Assembly: GCF_018860825.1 (NCBI RefSeq)
Contig: NZ_JAHKPZ010000039.1
Span: 1 to 51,922 of the forward strand
Direction: 5' to 3'
Source: Lacinutrix sp. C3R15
Lineage (GTDB): Bacteria; Bacteroidota; Bacteroidia; Flavobacteriales; Flavobacteriaceae
Length of the DNA stretch: 51,922 bases
In this document: positions 18,696 through 26,411 of the stretch, in pieces
Position numbering within the stretch: position 1 is the first letter of the stretch
How the letters are laid out: each line of letters opens with the position of its first letter
Translations under genes and position numbers: made by a program
The notes under the pieces: generated by a model
Databases searched by the model: none
Seen by the model: the letters and a program-made list of their open reading frames with translations, nothing else
What the model was told of the DNA's origin: nothing

Positions 18696-18732
18696 AAAAA
18701 AAGCGCCTTGAAATTCAAGACGCTTTTTTTTT
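18696..18732. terminator. Bidirectional terminator between the DUF2911 gene and queE
   Basis: A-run, AGCG, CTTGA / TCAAG, CGCT, T-run: a long stem with one C/A mismatch. It is flanked by A and T runs, so it works in both directions. Its right T run touches the queE stop codon at 18731-18733. Confidence 0.87.
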
Positions 18733-19363
18733 ATGGAATATTTAAATATTTATGTGTTTGTAAAGATACCTTCCATTGTGGATTAGCCATAACAAAATCT
18801 ACAATTTCAGGAACCATTTTATCTTTCTTACTCCACTCTGGTTGTAAGTATAAAATACAATCTTTATTTACTTTAGCTGCTTGTTCTTCGGCAAACCTAA
18901 AATCGTCTTTATTATAAATAATACATTTTAGCTCATGTGCCTGTGCATACACCTCATCTGTAGGTAGCTTATTCTTTTTTGGCGAAAGACAAATCCAATC
19001 CCAAACACCAGACAACTTATAAGCACCAGAAGTTTCAATATGCACTTGCAGTCCTTTTTCTTTTAACGCATTGGTTAATGGGTCCATATCCCACATTAAA
19101 GGTTCTCCTCCTGTAACTACAATGGTTTTACTGTATTTAGCTGCATTTTCTGCAATTTTAATTGTTTCTGTTGCAGGATGCAATTCTGGCAACCAGCTTT
19201 CTTTTACATCACACCAATGGCAACCAACATCACAGCCACCAATTCTTACAAAATATGCTGCTGTACCTTTATGAAAACCTTCTCCTTGAATGGTATAAAA
19301 CTCCTCCATTAATGGTAATAGCAAGCCTTTATCCAATAACTCTTGTCTCTCACTTCTTGTCAT
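18731..19363 (-). CDS. queE: 7-carboxy-7-deazaguanine synthase
   Basis: Radical SAM enzyme that contracts the ring of 6-carboxytetrahydropterin to CDG, on the way to queuosine in tRNA. It shows the QueE-type start (MEEFYTIQGEGFHKGTAAYFVR), the iron-sulphur cluster motif GGCDVGCHWCD (Cys-x3-Cys-x2-Cys), VTGGEPLMWD and HIETSGAY. The start is placed at ATG 19363 (210 residues, MTRSERQELLDKG). An upstream ATG at 19390 would put the likely -7 box (19377-19370) inside the coding region. folE at the left of the window makes the dihydroneopterin triphosphate this pathway uses. No other queuosine gene is in the window. Confidence 0.94.
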   Translation of the reverse strand: MTRSERQELLDKGLLLPLMEEFYTIQGEGFHKGTAAYFVRIGGCDVGCHWCDVKESWLPELHPATETIKIAENAAKYSKTIVVTGGEPLMWDMDPLTNALKEKGLQVHIETSGAYKLSGVWDWICLSPKKNKLPTDEVYAQAHELKCIIYNKDDFRFAEEQAAKVNKDCILYLQPEWSKKDKMVPEIVDFVMANPQWKVSLQTHKYLNIP

Positions 19364-19369
19364 AGAGCG

Positions 19370-19377
19370 CAAAGATA
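19370..19377 (-). promoter_or_regulatory. -7 box close to the queE start codon
   Basis: TATCTTTG on the minus strand ends 6 bases before ATG 19363. It decides the choice of start and suggests a transcript with almost no leader. Confidence 0.6.
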
Positions 19378-19544
19378 GTGATTTAAGCATGTAAAGTTAA
19401 AAAGCATATCATTTAATTTTTTAAGATAAAAACACAAGCCTTTAATACAGGAACTCCTTTGTTAGTTTCCGTTCAAAAGTTGCTAGTTTTTTTAAATGTT
19501 TTTACACTAAAGATTACTATTTTTATACAAATTTTAAGCACATT

Positions 19545-21068
19545 ATGAGTAAACAGGACGATTTTTTTAAACATATAACAGAAGGAAACAAAACAAAAGG
19601 AGACTTTATAACCTTAGGCTCTGCAATATTAGATGGAGAAACCATTAAAGATGCCTTTGTAAAAGTACCATTAAAAACCATGAACAGACATGGCTTAATT
19701 GCAGGTGCTACAGGTACTGGAAAAACTAAAACACTACAAGTTTTATCTGAAAACTTAAGTGACAAAGGCATTCCTGTATTACTAATGGATATTAAAGGAG
19801 ATTTAAGTGGTTTGGCACAACCTAGTCCTGGACATGAAAAAATAGATGAACGTCATGAAAAAATAGGTTTGCCATTTGAAGCAAAAGGATTTCCTGTAGA
19901 AATAATGTCGCTTTCTGAACAAGAAGGCGTTCGTTTACGAGCTACAGTTAGTGAATTTGGACCTGTTTTACTTTCTAGAATTTTAGACCTATCAGAAACT
20001 CAATCAGGAGTTGTAGCTGTAATTTTTAAATATTGTGACGACAATAAGTTACCCTTACTAGACCTTAAAGACTTTAAAAAAATATTACAATACGCTACCC
20101 AAGAAGGAAAACAAGAATTTCAAGAAGCTTATGGTAGAATCTCTACAGCATCTACAGGTGCCATTTTACGTAAAGTAATAGAAATTGAACAACAAGGAGG
20201 AGAATTATTTTTTGGAGAAAAAAGTTTTGATATAGAAGACCTACTAAGAACCACAAGAGATGGTCGTGGCTACATTAACATTATTCGTTTAACAGACATT
20301 CAAGATAAACCTAAATTATTCTCTACCTTCATGCTTAGTTTACTCGCTGAAATATACGAGACACTACCTGAACAAGGCGATTCTGGAAAACCAGAACTTG
20401 TTATGTTTATAGACGAAGCACATTTAATTTTTAACGAGGCATCTAAAGCTTTGTTAAACCAAATTGAAAGTATTGTTAAACTAATACGTAGTAAAGGTGT
20501 TGGTTTATATTTTGTAACTCAAAACCCTACAGATGTACCAGAAGGAGTGCTTAGCCAGTTAGGCTTAAAAGTACAACACGCCTTACGTGCATTTACAGCA
20601 AAAGACAGAAAAGCAATCAAACTTACTGCACAAAACTATCCTGACACAGATTATTATGATACCGCAGAGATACTAACCTCTTTAGGTACAGGAGAAGCTC
20701 TAGTTTCTGCATTAGATGAAAAAGGAAGACCAACACCTCTTGCAGCAACCATGATGCGTGCTCCTATGAGCAGAATGGATGTGCTTACAGAAACAGAACT
20801 AAACACGCTTTTAGACGACTCAAAATTAGTTATAAAATATAACGAAACCATAGATAGAGAGTCTGCTTATGAGATGCTAAATAAAAAAATTAAAAAAGCC
20901 GAAGAACTAAAAATTAAAGAAGACGAGAGAGAGGCAAAAGAAAAGGAGCGCAAAAAATCTACGCGAAAAAGTTCTAGTAGCACCAGAATGAATCCTATTG
21001 TAAAAGTGCTTACAAGTGCTACATTTATACGTTCTGTTTTCGGAATTTTAAAAAAAGTAATGAAGTAA
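19545..21068 (+). CDS. HerA-like ATPase, DUF853 (YjgR) family
   Basis: A 507-residue P-loop ATPase of the HerA/FtsK superfamily, DUF853 branch (E. coli YjgR). The Walker A motif is AGATGTGKTKTLQ (about 52-64). It is followed by MDIKGDLSGLAQPSPGH, a family hallmark, and the Walker B motif LVMFIDEAHLIFNEA (near 285). The sensor region GVGLYFVTQNPTDVPEGVLSQLG and ALRAFTAKDRKAI come next. The C-terminus is a charged, probably coiled-coil stretch rich in Lys and Glu (KKIKKAEELKIKEDEREAKEKER) with a basic end. Archaeal HerA works with the nuclease NurA, but no nuclease is nearby, so a DNA-end-processing role is not supported by context. The physiological role of the DUF853 branch is not established. 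Confidence 0.92.
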   Translation: MSKQDDFFKHITEGNKTKGDFITLGSAILDGETIKDAFVKVPLKTMNRHGLIAGATGTGKTKTLQVLSENLSDKGIPVLLMDIKGDLSGLAQPSPGHEKIDERHEKIGLPFEAKGFPVEIMSLSEQEGVRLRATVSEFGPVLLSRILDLSETQSGVVAVIFKYCDDNKLPLLDLKDFKKILQYATQEGKQEFQEAYGRISTASTGAILRKVIEIEQQGGELFFGEKSFDIEDLLRTTRDGRGYINIIRLTDIQDKPKLFSTFMLSLLAEIYETLPEQGDSGKPELVMFIDEAHLIFNEASKALLNQIESIVKLIRSKGVGLYFVTQNPTDVPEGVLSQLGLKVQHALRAFTAKDRKAIKLTAQNYPDTDYYDTAEILTSLGTGEALVSALDEKGRPTPLAATMMRAPMSRMDVLTETELNTLLDDSKLVIKYNETIDRESAYEMLNKKIKKAEELKIKEDEREAKEKERKKSTRKSSSSTRMNPIVKVLTSATFIRSVFGILKKVMK

Positions 21069-21107
21069 AAAGCTTCAGTCGAAAAATTAAGCGTATTATA
21101 TATATTC

Positions 21108-21121
21108 AAAAAAAAAAAAAA
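21108..21121. repeat. Tract of 14 adenines
   Basis: Fourteen consecutive A, followed 31 bases later by a run of nine A (21153-21161), lie in the gap before the lipoprotein gene at 21188. A short hairpin, TTCCTG/CAGGAA, sits at 21164-21181 just before the ATG. The tract is long enough to slip during replication. Confidence 0.7.
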
Positions 21122-21187
21122 CAATCATCAATATTTTCGTTTACACGAAATCAAAAAAAAAGCTTCCTGCTTTCTCAGGAAACACCT

Positions 21188-21739
21188 ATGAAAAACACAA
21201 TTTTCACCCTTTGCCTAGTTGCTATCTTTTTTATTTCATGCAAAAAAGAAGTAAACCCATTTTTAATTTCTAAAAACAATATTGGACTTTTAACAGACTC
21301 TACAAAAGTAAAAGACCTAGAAACTGTTTTTGCTAATGATTCTGTTGTAAAAAGGATTAGTGGAGACGGATTTACAGGACGCATCAGTGACATTGAAATT
21401 TATGACAAAACAGGAAAACAATTATTAACACTTTCGCCAAACCAAGATTTAGACTCTACAGCAACCATAAACACGGTTAAAGTTATAGACCAAAGATATA
21501 AAACAGAAAAAGGATTAAACACAACAAGTACTTTTGCAGATATAAAAAACAATTACACCATTTCAAGCATACAAAATACCCTGCGCAATGTAGTAGTTTT
21601 TGTAGACGAAATAAACGCTTTTTTCACCATTGACAAAATGGAATTACCTGCAGAATTACGTATTGATATGAGTAAAAAAATAGAAGCTATTCATATTCCA
21701 GATACCGCAAAAATTAAACATTTCATGATAGGTTGGTAA
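21188..21739 (+). CDS. Small lipoprotein of unknown function
   Basis: The 183-residue product starts with a lipoprotein signal peptide (TLCLVAIFFISCKKE; the ISC lipobox puts the Cys near residue 18). The mature part contains alternating beta strands and turns: LISKNNIGLLTDSTKVKDLETVF, GRISDIEIYDKTGKQLLTL, KVIDQRYKTEKGLNT, VVFVDEINAFFTID. I cannot name a family or a catalytic motif. Basic residues after the Cys argue against surface export, so a periplasmic face is likely. It lies 119 bases after the HerA-like gene, with a poly-A tract between, and 62 bases before the YitT-family gene on the same strand. Confidence 0.82.
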   Translation: MKNTIFTLCLVAIFFISCKKEVNPFLISKNNIGLLTDSTKVKDLETVFANDSVVKRISGDGFTGRISDIEIYDKTGKQLLTLSPNQDLDSTATINTVKVIDQRYKTEKGLNTTSTFADIKNNYTISSIQNTLRNVVVFVDEINAFFTIDKMELPAELRIDMSKKIEAIHIPDTAKIKHFMIGW

Positions 21740-21800
21740 TTTGCAGCAACAGAAAACACTAAACATTGCTAACCAAAACACCTTGTAACAAAAAGAACAA

Positions 21801-22772
21801 ATGAATCCATTATTCGGTAAACTATTAACAGATCTAGCAAAGCAAAGGCTTAAAGCTAAACAAGCACCTATACCATATACCGAAAAACAAATTACGCCAA
21901 TAATTAACAATATAAAAGTAGAGTTTTCACATGCTATAAAAGAGTATCTGTTTATAATTATTGGTGTATTTTCAGCAGGATTTGGACTAAAAGGTTTTTT
22001 GTTACCAAACCAATTTATCGATGGTGGAGCAACAGGTATTTCTTTACTGCTTCAAAACATTACCTCTTTATCTCTGGGTGTTTTATTACTTCTAGTAAAT
22101 ATTCCTTTTCTTATATTAGGCACAAGAACAATAGGAGTAAAATTTGCCATTAAAAGCGTTATTGCCATTGCATTTTTAGCCATTGTAGTTCACTTTGTAA
22201 ACTACCCAATAATAACAGAAGACAAACTATTAATTGCTGTATTTGGTGGTTTCTTTTTAGGTTTAGGTATTGGTTTAGCAATGCGTGGAGGAAGCGTAAT
22301 AGATGGCACCGAAGTTTTAGCAATTTACTTAAGCAGAAAAATATCAATTACTGTAGGTGACGTTTTATTGCTTATAAATATTATTATTTTCTCTTTTGGT
22401 GCTTATGTTTTATCTGTAGAAACTGCGCTTTACGCTATACTAACTTATTTATCTGCTGCCAAAACAGTAGATTTTGTAGTAGATGGTGTTGAAGAATATG
22501 TTGGTATTACCATAATTTCTGAAAAACATGACGAAATTAGAATTATGGTTACAGAAAAACTACTTAGAGCTTGCACAATATATGCAGGAAAAGGTGGTTT
22601 TGGTTCTAACGGAAAAAGTTACGACAAAGACATTATTTATACAGTAATGACAAGATTAGAGTTAGCAAAACTTTACACAGAAATTGATAAAATAGACAAA
22701 AACGCATTTGTAGTTATAGGTATTGTTAAAGATTTAAAAGGAGGAATGATTAAACGAAAACCTTTAAAGTAA
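21801..22772 (+). CDS. YitT family membrane protein (DUF2179)
   Basis: A 323-residue inner-membrane protein. After a soluble N-terminal helix, five to six membrane segments run from about residue 47 to 210: YLFIIIGVFSAGFGLKGFL, LGVLLLLVNIPFLILG, AIAFLAIVVHFV, LIAVFGGFFLGLGIGLAM and VLLLINIIIFSFGAYVL. The conserved loops LLPNQFIDGGATGISLLL and MRGGSVIDGTEVLA are typical of YitT. A C-terminal DUF2179 cytoplasmic domain (EEYVGITIISEKHDEIRIMV, VMTRLELAKLYTEIDKID) completes the family pattern. The transported substrate, if any, is not established. It may be co-transcribed with the cupin and hydrolase genes downstream. Confidence 0.92.
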   Translation: MNPLFGKLLTDLAKQRLKAKQAPIPYTEKQITPIINNIKVEFSHAIKEYLFIIIGVFSAGFGLKGFLLPNQFIDGGATGISLLLQNITSLSLGVLLLLVNIPFLILGTRTIGVKFAIKSVIAIAFLAIVVHFVNYPIITEDKLLIAVFGGFFLGLGIGLAMRGGSVIDGTEVLAIYLSRKISITVGDVLLLINIIIFSFGAYVLSVETALYAILTYLSAAKTVDFVVDGVEEYVGITIISEKHDEIRIMVTEKLLRACTIYAGKGGFGSNGKSYDKDIIYTVMTRLELAKLYTEIDKIDKNAFVVIGIVKDLKGGMIKRKPLK

Positions 22773-22812
22773 ATACTACCAAAATACCTATAATTATTTT
22801 TTCCTTATTTTT

Positions 22813-23178
22813 ATGAAAAAGAAATACACCATACAAAAAACACCATTTGTAGTACCAACTACAGACGGAAAAGTAATAGAAGAACACTTTGGCCTAGCTA
22901 GTGATAACAACGCACAAATAAGTATAGCTCGCATGGTTGCTCCTGCTGGATGGAGTGAGCCTTTTCAAACACCTGAATTTGACGAGTACACATATATAAT
23001 TAAAGGCAAAAAACAATTTATTATTGAAGACGAAGTTGTAATTTTGCAAGCCGGAGAATCTATTAAAATTAGTAAAAATACACGAGTTCAGTACTCCAAT
23101 CCATTTACAATTGCCTGTGAATACATTGCTATTTGCCTACCTGCATTTTCTATGGACTTAGTAAACAGAGAAGATTAA
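22813..23178 (+). CDS. Cupin domain protein
   Basis: A 121-residue single-domain cupin. The first cupin motif region reads SEPFQTPEFDEYTYIIKGKKQF. The usual paired histidines are replaced by Gln/Pro/Asp, so the metal site is incomplete; only the conserved glutamate (DEYTYIIKG) remains. The second motif reads LQAGESIKISKNTRVQYSNP, with Asn in place of the usual His. This suggests a small-molecule binding or structural role rather than metal-dependent catalysis. It lies 40 bases after the YitT gene and one base before the hydrolase gene, so tight co-translation with the hydrolase is likely. The ligand is unknown. Confidence 0.86.
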   Translation: MKKKYTIQKTPFVVPTTDGKVIEEHFGLASDNNAQISIARMVAPAGWSEPFQTPEFDEYTYIIKGKKQFIIEDEVVILQAGESIKISKNTRVQYSNPFTIACEYIAICLPAFSMDLVNRED

Positions 23179-23179
23179 A

Positions 23180-24004
23180 ATGAATTTTATACCAAAAACC
23201 GTTGGCTTATTTATAAATACCGTAAGTTTTATTTCACCTAAGACAGCTGGAAACTTAGCGCTTTCTTTATTTTCTAAACCTTTAAAAGGAAAAGTAAAAG
23301 AAAAAGATTATGATTTTTTAGACACTGCTTTTAAAGAAGAATTAGAATATGAAGATTTAAACATCATGACCTATAGATGGCTTGGAAAAAACAAAACCAT
23401 TCTACTAGTTCATGGTTGGGAAAGCAATGCTGCAAGATGGAAACCTTTAATTAAAAACTTACAAGAACAAAATTACAACATAGTTGCTCTTGATGCTCCT
23501 GCTCATGGTCGCTCAAGCGGTAAACGCTTTAATGCTATTCTATATTCAGAATTTATTCATGTTGTCTCTAAAAAGTTTAATCCAGATATTATTATTGGTC
23601 ATTCTGTTGGTGGTATGGCAACTGTATTTTACCAGCACAAATACCAAAACCCAGCCTTAGAAAAACTTATTTTATTAGGCGCTCCAGCTAACTTTACAGG
23701 TGTTTTTAATCGCTATGTAGACATGATGGGTTACAATAAAACAGTACACAATAAAATAAGTGATATTGTATTAGAAAAATATGGCCATGCACCAGAATAC
23801 TTTTCTGCAGCAGATTTTTCTAAAGAAATTAAAACATCAGCACTTATTATTCATGATGAACGCGACAGAATTATTCCGTATCAAGACGCCATACACTTTG
23901 ATAAAAATTACGTTAACGCACAACTTATAACCACACAAGGTTTTGGTCACTCTTTAAACAATGAAACCATTACAGAACACATTAATAAGTATATCACTTA
24001 TTAA
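23180..24004 (+). CDS. Alpha/beta hydrolase
   Basis: A 274-residue alpha/beta hydrolase with an intact triad. The nucleophile is Ser142 in IIGHSVGGMA, the acid is Asp229 in IIHDERDRIIPY, and the base is His257 in GFGHSLN. The oxyanion region is LLVHGWESNAARW (about 75-87), and DAPAHGRSSG (105-114) is the usual loop after strand 4. There is no signal peptide; the N-terminal 45 residues are a mildly hydrophobic lead-in (VGLFINTVSFISPKTAGNLALSLF). The substrate cannot be told. Only one base separates it from the cupin gene, which suggests they act on related molecules or are simply co-translated. Confidence 0.9.
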   Translation: MNFIPKTVGLFINTVSFISPKTAGNLALSLFSKPLKGKVKEKDYDFLDTAFKEELEYEDLNIMTYRWLGKNKTILLVHGWESNAARWKPLIKNLQEQNYNIVALDAPAHGRSSGKRFNAILYSEFIHVVSKKFNPDIIIGHSVGGMATVFYQHKYQNPALEKLILLGAPANFTGVFNRYVDMMGYNKTVHNKISDIVLEKYGHAPEYFSAADFSKEIKTSALIIHDERDRIIPYQDAIHFDKNYVNAQLITTQGFGHSLNNETITEHINKYITY

Positions 24005-24065
24005 AAAATAGCAGAATAAAACAAGAGCATATCCTGTTACACCTAATTAGCGAATAAACTTATAG

Positions 24066-24073
24066 TATCTTTG
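24066..24073 (+). promoter_or_regulatory. -7 box close to the rluF start codon
   Basis: TATCTTTG ends four bases before the rluF ATG at 24078, which would give a leaderless or near-leaderless transcript. No good -33 TTG is seen. Confidence 0.6.
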
Positions 24074-24077
24074 CCAA

Positions 24078-24824
24078 ATGAAAGAGAATCTTAAACGTAT
24101 AAACAAATATTTAAGCGAAGTTGGTTATTGCTCACGCAGAGAAGCAGACAGACTTATAGACGCTGGAAGAGTAACTATTAATGGCGTTGTACCAGAAATG
24201 GGAACCAAAATAGCACCAACAGATGAAGTACATGTAGACGGAAAACCGGTTATAAACACCAAAGAGTCTTTTACCTATTTAGCTTTTAACAAACCTGTAG
24301 GCATTGTTTGCACCACAGATACCAGAGTAGAAAAAGATAATATTATAGATTATATAAAATACCCAAAACGCATATTCCCTATTGGAAGATTAGACAAACC
24401 TAGTGAAGGATTAATCTTTCTTACAGATGATGGAGATATAGTAAACAAAATACTTCGCGCTAGCAACAATCACGAAAAGGAATATATTGTTACAGTAGAC
24501 AAACCTATTTCGCAAACCTTTTTAGAAAGAATGTCTGGCGGAATTCCTTTAGAAGAATTAGGAAAAACTACCAGTCCTTGTGTTGTTGAAAAATTAGGAA
24601 CCTATAAATTTAAAATAATTTTAACCCAAGGTTTAAACAGACAAATTCGAAGAATGTGTGAATATTTAAATTACGAAGTAAACACGCTAAAACGTGTAAG
24701 AATCATGAATATAAAATTAGATGTTCCTGTTGGTAAATACCGAGAATTTACACCTGAAGAATTAAAAGAATTAAATGCTCTTTTAGAGTCTTCAACTAAA
24801 ACATTTCTAGAAAACAAAAAGTAG
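24078..24824 (+). CDS. rluF: 23S rRNA pseudouridine synthase, RluF type
   Basis: Isomerises uridine to pseudouridine in 23S rRNA; E. coli RluF acts at U2604. The 248-residue protein has an N-terminal S4 RNA-binding domain (RINKYLSEVGYCSRREADRL, residues 7-26) and an RsuA-type catalytic domain with Asp106 in PIGRLDKPSEGLIFLT. The blocks NKILRASNNHEKEYIVTVDKP and LTQGLNRQIRRMCEYLNYEV follow E. coli RluF more closely than RluB or RsuA, so the F subtype is preferred. It stands downstream of the hydrolase but appears to have its own promoter at 24066. Confidence 0.9.
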   Translation: MKENLKRINKYLSEVGYCSRREADRLIDAGRVTINGVVPEMGTKIAPTDEVHVDGKPVINTKESFTYLAFNKPVGIVCTTDTRVEKDNIIDYIKYPKRIFPIGRLDKPSEGLIFLTDDGDIVNKILRASNNHEKEYIVTVDKPISQTFLERMSGGIPLEELGKTTSPCVVEKLGTYKFKIILTQGLNRQIRRMCEYLNYEVNTLKRVRIMNIKLDVPVGKYREFTPEELKELNALLESSTKTFLENKK

Positions 24825-24994
24825 CAACCTTAAAAAAAGATGTTAATCTATTCTTAAACAAGAGATTAACACAACAAAACATGATTAACTTTAAAACAAA
24901 AGTCAATCATGAAACATTCCGTTTTAGTTGCATTACGTATAAAAACACTACGAATGTTTACATATGACAGTTTAAAAACGAATAAATTGAACAT

Positions 24995-25945
24995 ATGAAA
25001 CTACTAACTACACTCCTACTTTTGCTCTCATTAAGCATTGTTGCTCAAAATGAATATGAAGCTTCTGAAACATTTCCTTATGGACAAGTAAACCCTGAAG
25101 CTCCAGAACAAACCAAGGATTATCAGGCCTTAATTGGCGAATGTAATTGCAAATCTACATCTAGAAAACAGGACCAAACCTGGGCAGAACCAGTAGATAT
25201 GATTTGGCGTTGGAAATATATTATGAATGGTAATGCAGTACAAGATGAAACCATAAAAGCAGATGGAAAACACTCTGGAAGCATCCGCCAATTTATAGCA
25301 GACAGCAGCAAATGGTATGTACATTATTATTCTTCAGGATCTCCAACCACCTCTTTATCCACTTGGGAAGGCAACAAAAATAAAGCTGGTAATATTATAT
25401 TATTAAAAGAACAGAACGCTCCAAATGGAACTGAAGGATTTAGCAGATTAACCTTTTATGATATTAATGATTCCGGTTATAAATGGGTTGGTGAATGGAT
25501 AGATAAAACAGGAAACATCACGTATCCTTTCTGGAAAATTGATTGTACTAAAGAAAACAAAACACTTTCAGACGAAGAAATTATTCGAAAAAATACCGAA
25601 GCTTTTTCACTAGCATGCATGCAAGCAGATTATGATGCATTAGTTGATAAATATACAGATGATGCTAAAATTTTTCCGAATAACACTACAATTATTACCG
25701 GAAAAACAGACATTAAAAAGAAATGGGTTTTACCAGAAGGCGTAAAAACACTATACCATAAAGTAACCCCTTCAGAAATAATAATTAAAGACAGTTTTGC
25801 TTATGATTATGGCTATTACGAAGGAAAAACACTAACAAAAGAGCAAAAAGAAGTTTCTTGGAAAGGTAAATATGTTATTGTATGGAAAAAAATAAATAAC
25901 GACTGGAAAATACTTTTAGACATCTGGAATACCGTTTCAGAGTAA
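24995..25945 (+). CDS. Exported protein with C-terminal NTF2-like (SnoaL/DUF4440) domain
   Basis: The 316-residue product starts with a signal peptide (MKLLTTLLLLLSLSIVAQ). Residues about 40-185 form a beta-rich domain with many Trp and Tyr (DMIWRWKYIMNG, SSKWYVHYYSSGSPTTSL, GYKWVGEWIDKTGNITYPFWKIDC), reminiscent of small lipocalin-like domains but not assigned. Residues about 195-315 are an NTF2-like fold: EIIRKNTEAFSLACMQADYDALVDKYTDDAKIFPNNTTIITGK, then GKYVIVWKKINNDWKILLDIWN. Proteins of this group are often small-molecule binding or isomerase-like, but no catalytic residues can be fixed here. It is flanked by rluF and a VOC protein on the same strand. Confidence 0.83.
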   Translation: MKLLTTLLLLLSLSIVAQNEYEASETFPYGQVNPEAPEQTKDYQALIGECNCKSTSRKQDQTWAEPVDMIWRWKYIMNGNAVQDETIKADGKHSGSIRQFIADSSKWYVHYYSSGSPTTSLSTWEGNKNKAGNIILLKEQNAPNGTEGFSRLTFYDINDSGYKWVGEWIDKTGNITYPFWKIDCTKENKTLSDEEIIRKNTEAFSLACMQADYDALVDKYTDDAKIFPNNTTIITGKTDIKKKWVLPEGVKTLYHKVTPSEIIIKDSFAYDYGYYEGKTLTKEQKEVSWKGKYVIVWKKINNDWKILLDIWNTVSE

Positions 25946-25985
25946 TTTTACTTACTTTTAACTTCTAAAAATTACACTTGTTATT

Positions 25986-26408
25986 ATGGCTAAAATCTCT
26001 CCTTTTCACCTTGCAATTCCTGTACATAATTTAGAAGACTGCAGAACATTTTATAGAGACGTTTTAAACTGTGAAGAAGGCAGAAGTAGTACGCATTGGG
26101 TAGATTTTAATTTTTTTGGCCACCAATTAGTGATACATTACAAAGCAAAAACCAACGAGGATACAACTACTAATCCTGTTGACGGAAAAGCGGTTCCTGT
26201 ACCACACTATGGCGTAGTTTTAGATTGGGATGTTTTTCACGCTTTCGCGGAAGACTTAAAACAAAAAAACATACCTTTTATTATTGAACCATACCTTCGT
26301 TTTGAGGGCTTAGCAGGCGAACAAGCTACTATGTTTTTTAATGACCCTGCAGGTAACGCGTTAGAGTTTAAAGCCTTTAAAGATATAAATCAGTTATTTG
26401 CCAAGTAA
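25986..26408 (+). CDS. VOC family (glyoxalase/bleomycin resistance/dioxygenase fold) protein
   Basis: A 140-residue single vicinal-oxygen-chelate domain pair. It starts with FHLAIPVHNLEDCRTFYRDVLNCEEGR, where the HLAIPV strand carries the first metal-ligand His, and continues WVDFNFFGHQLVIHY. The second half has VPHYGVVLDWDVFHAFAEDLK and FFNDPAGNALEFKAF, with the usual DPxGNxLEF metal-ligand Glu. The metal site therefore looks intact. The reaction is unknown; members include dioxygenases, lyases and resistance proteins. It ends three bases before the convergent esterase-like gene, with no room for a terminator. Confidence 0.9.
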   Translation: MAKISPFHLAIPVHNLEDCRTFYRDVLNCEEGRSSTHWVDFNFFGHQLVIHYKAKTNEDTTTNPVDGKAVPVPHYGVVLDWDVFHAFAEDLKQKNIPFIIEPYLRFEGLAGEQATMFFNDPAGNALEFKAFKDINQLFAK

Positions 26409-26411
26409 ATA

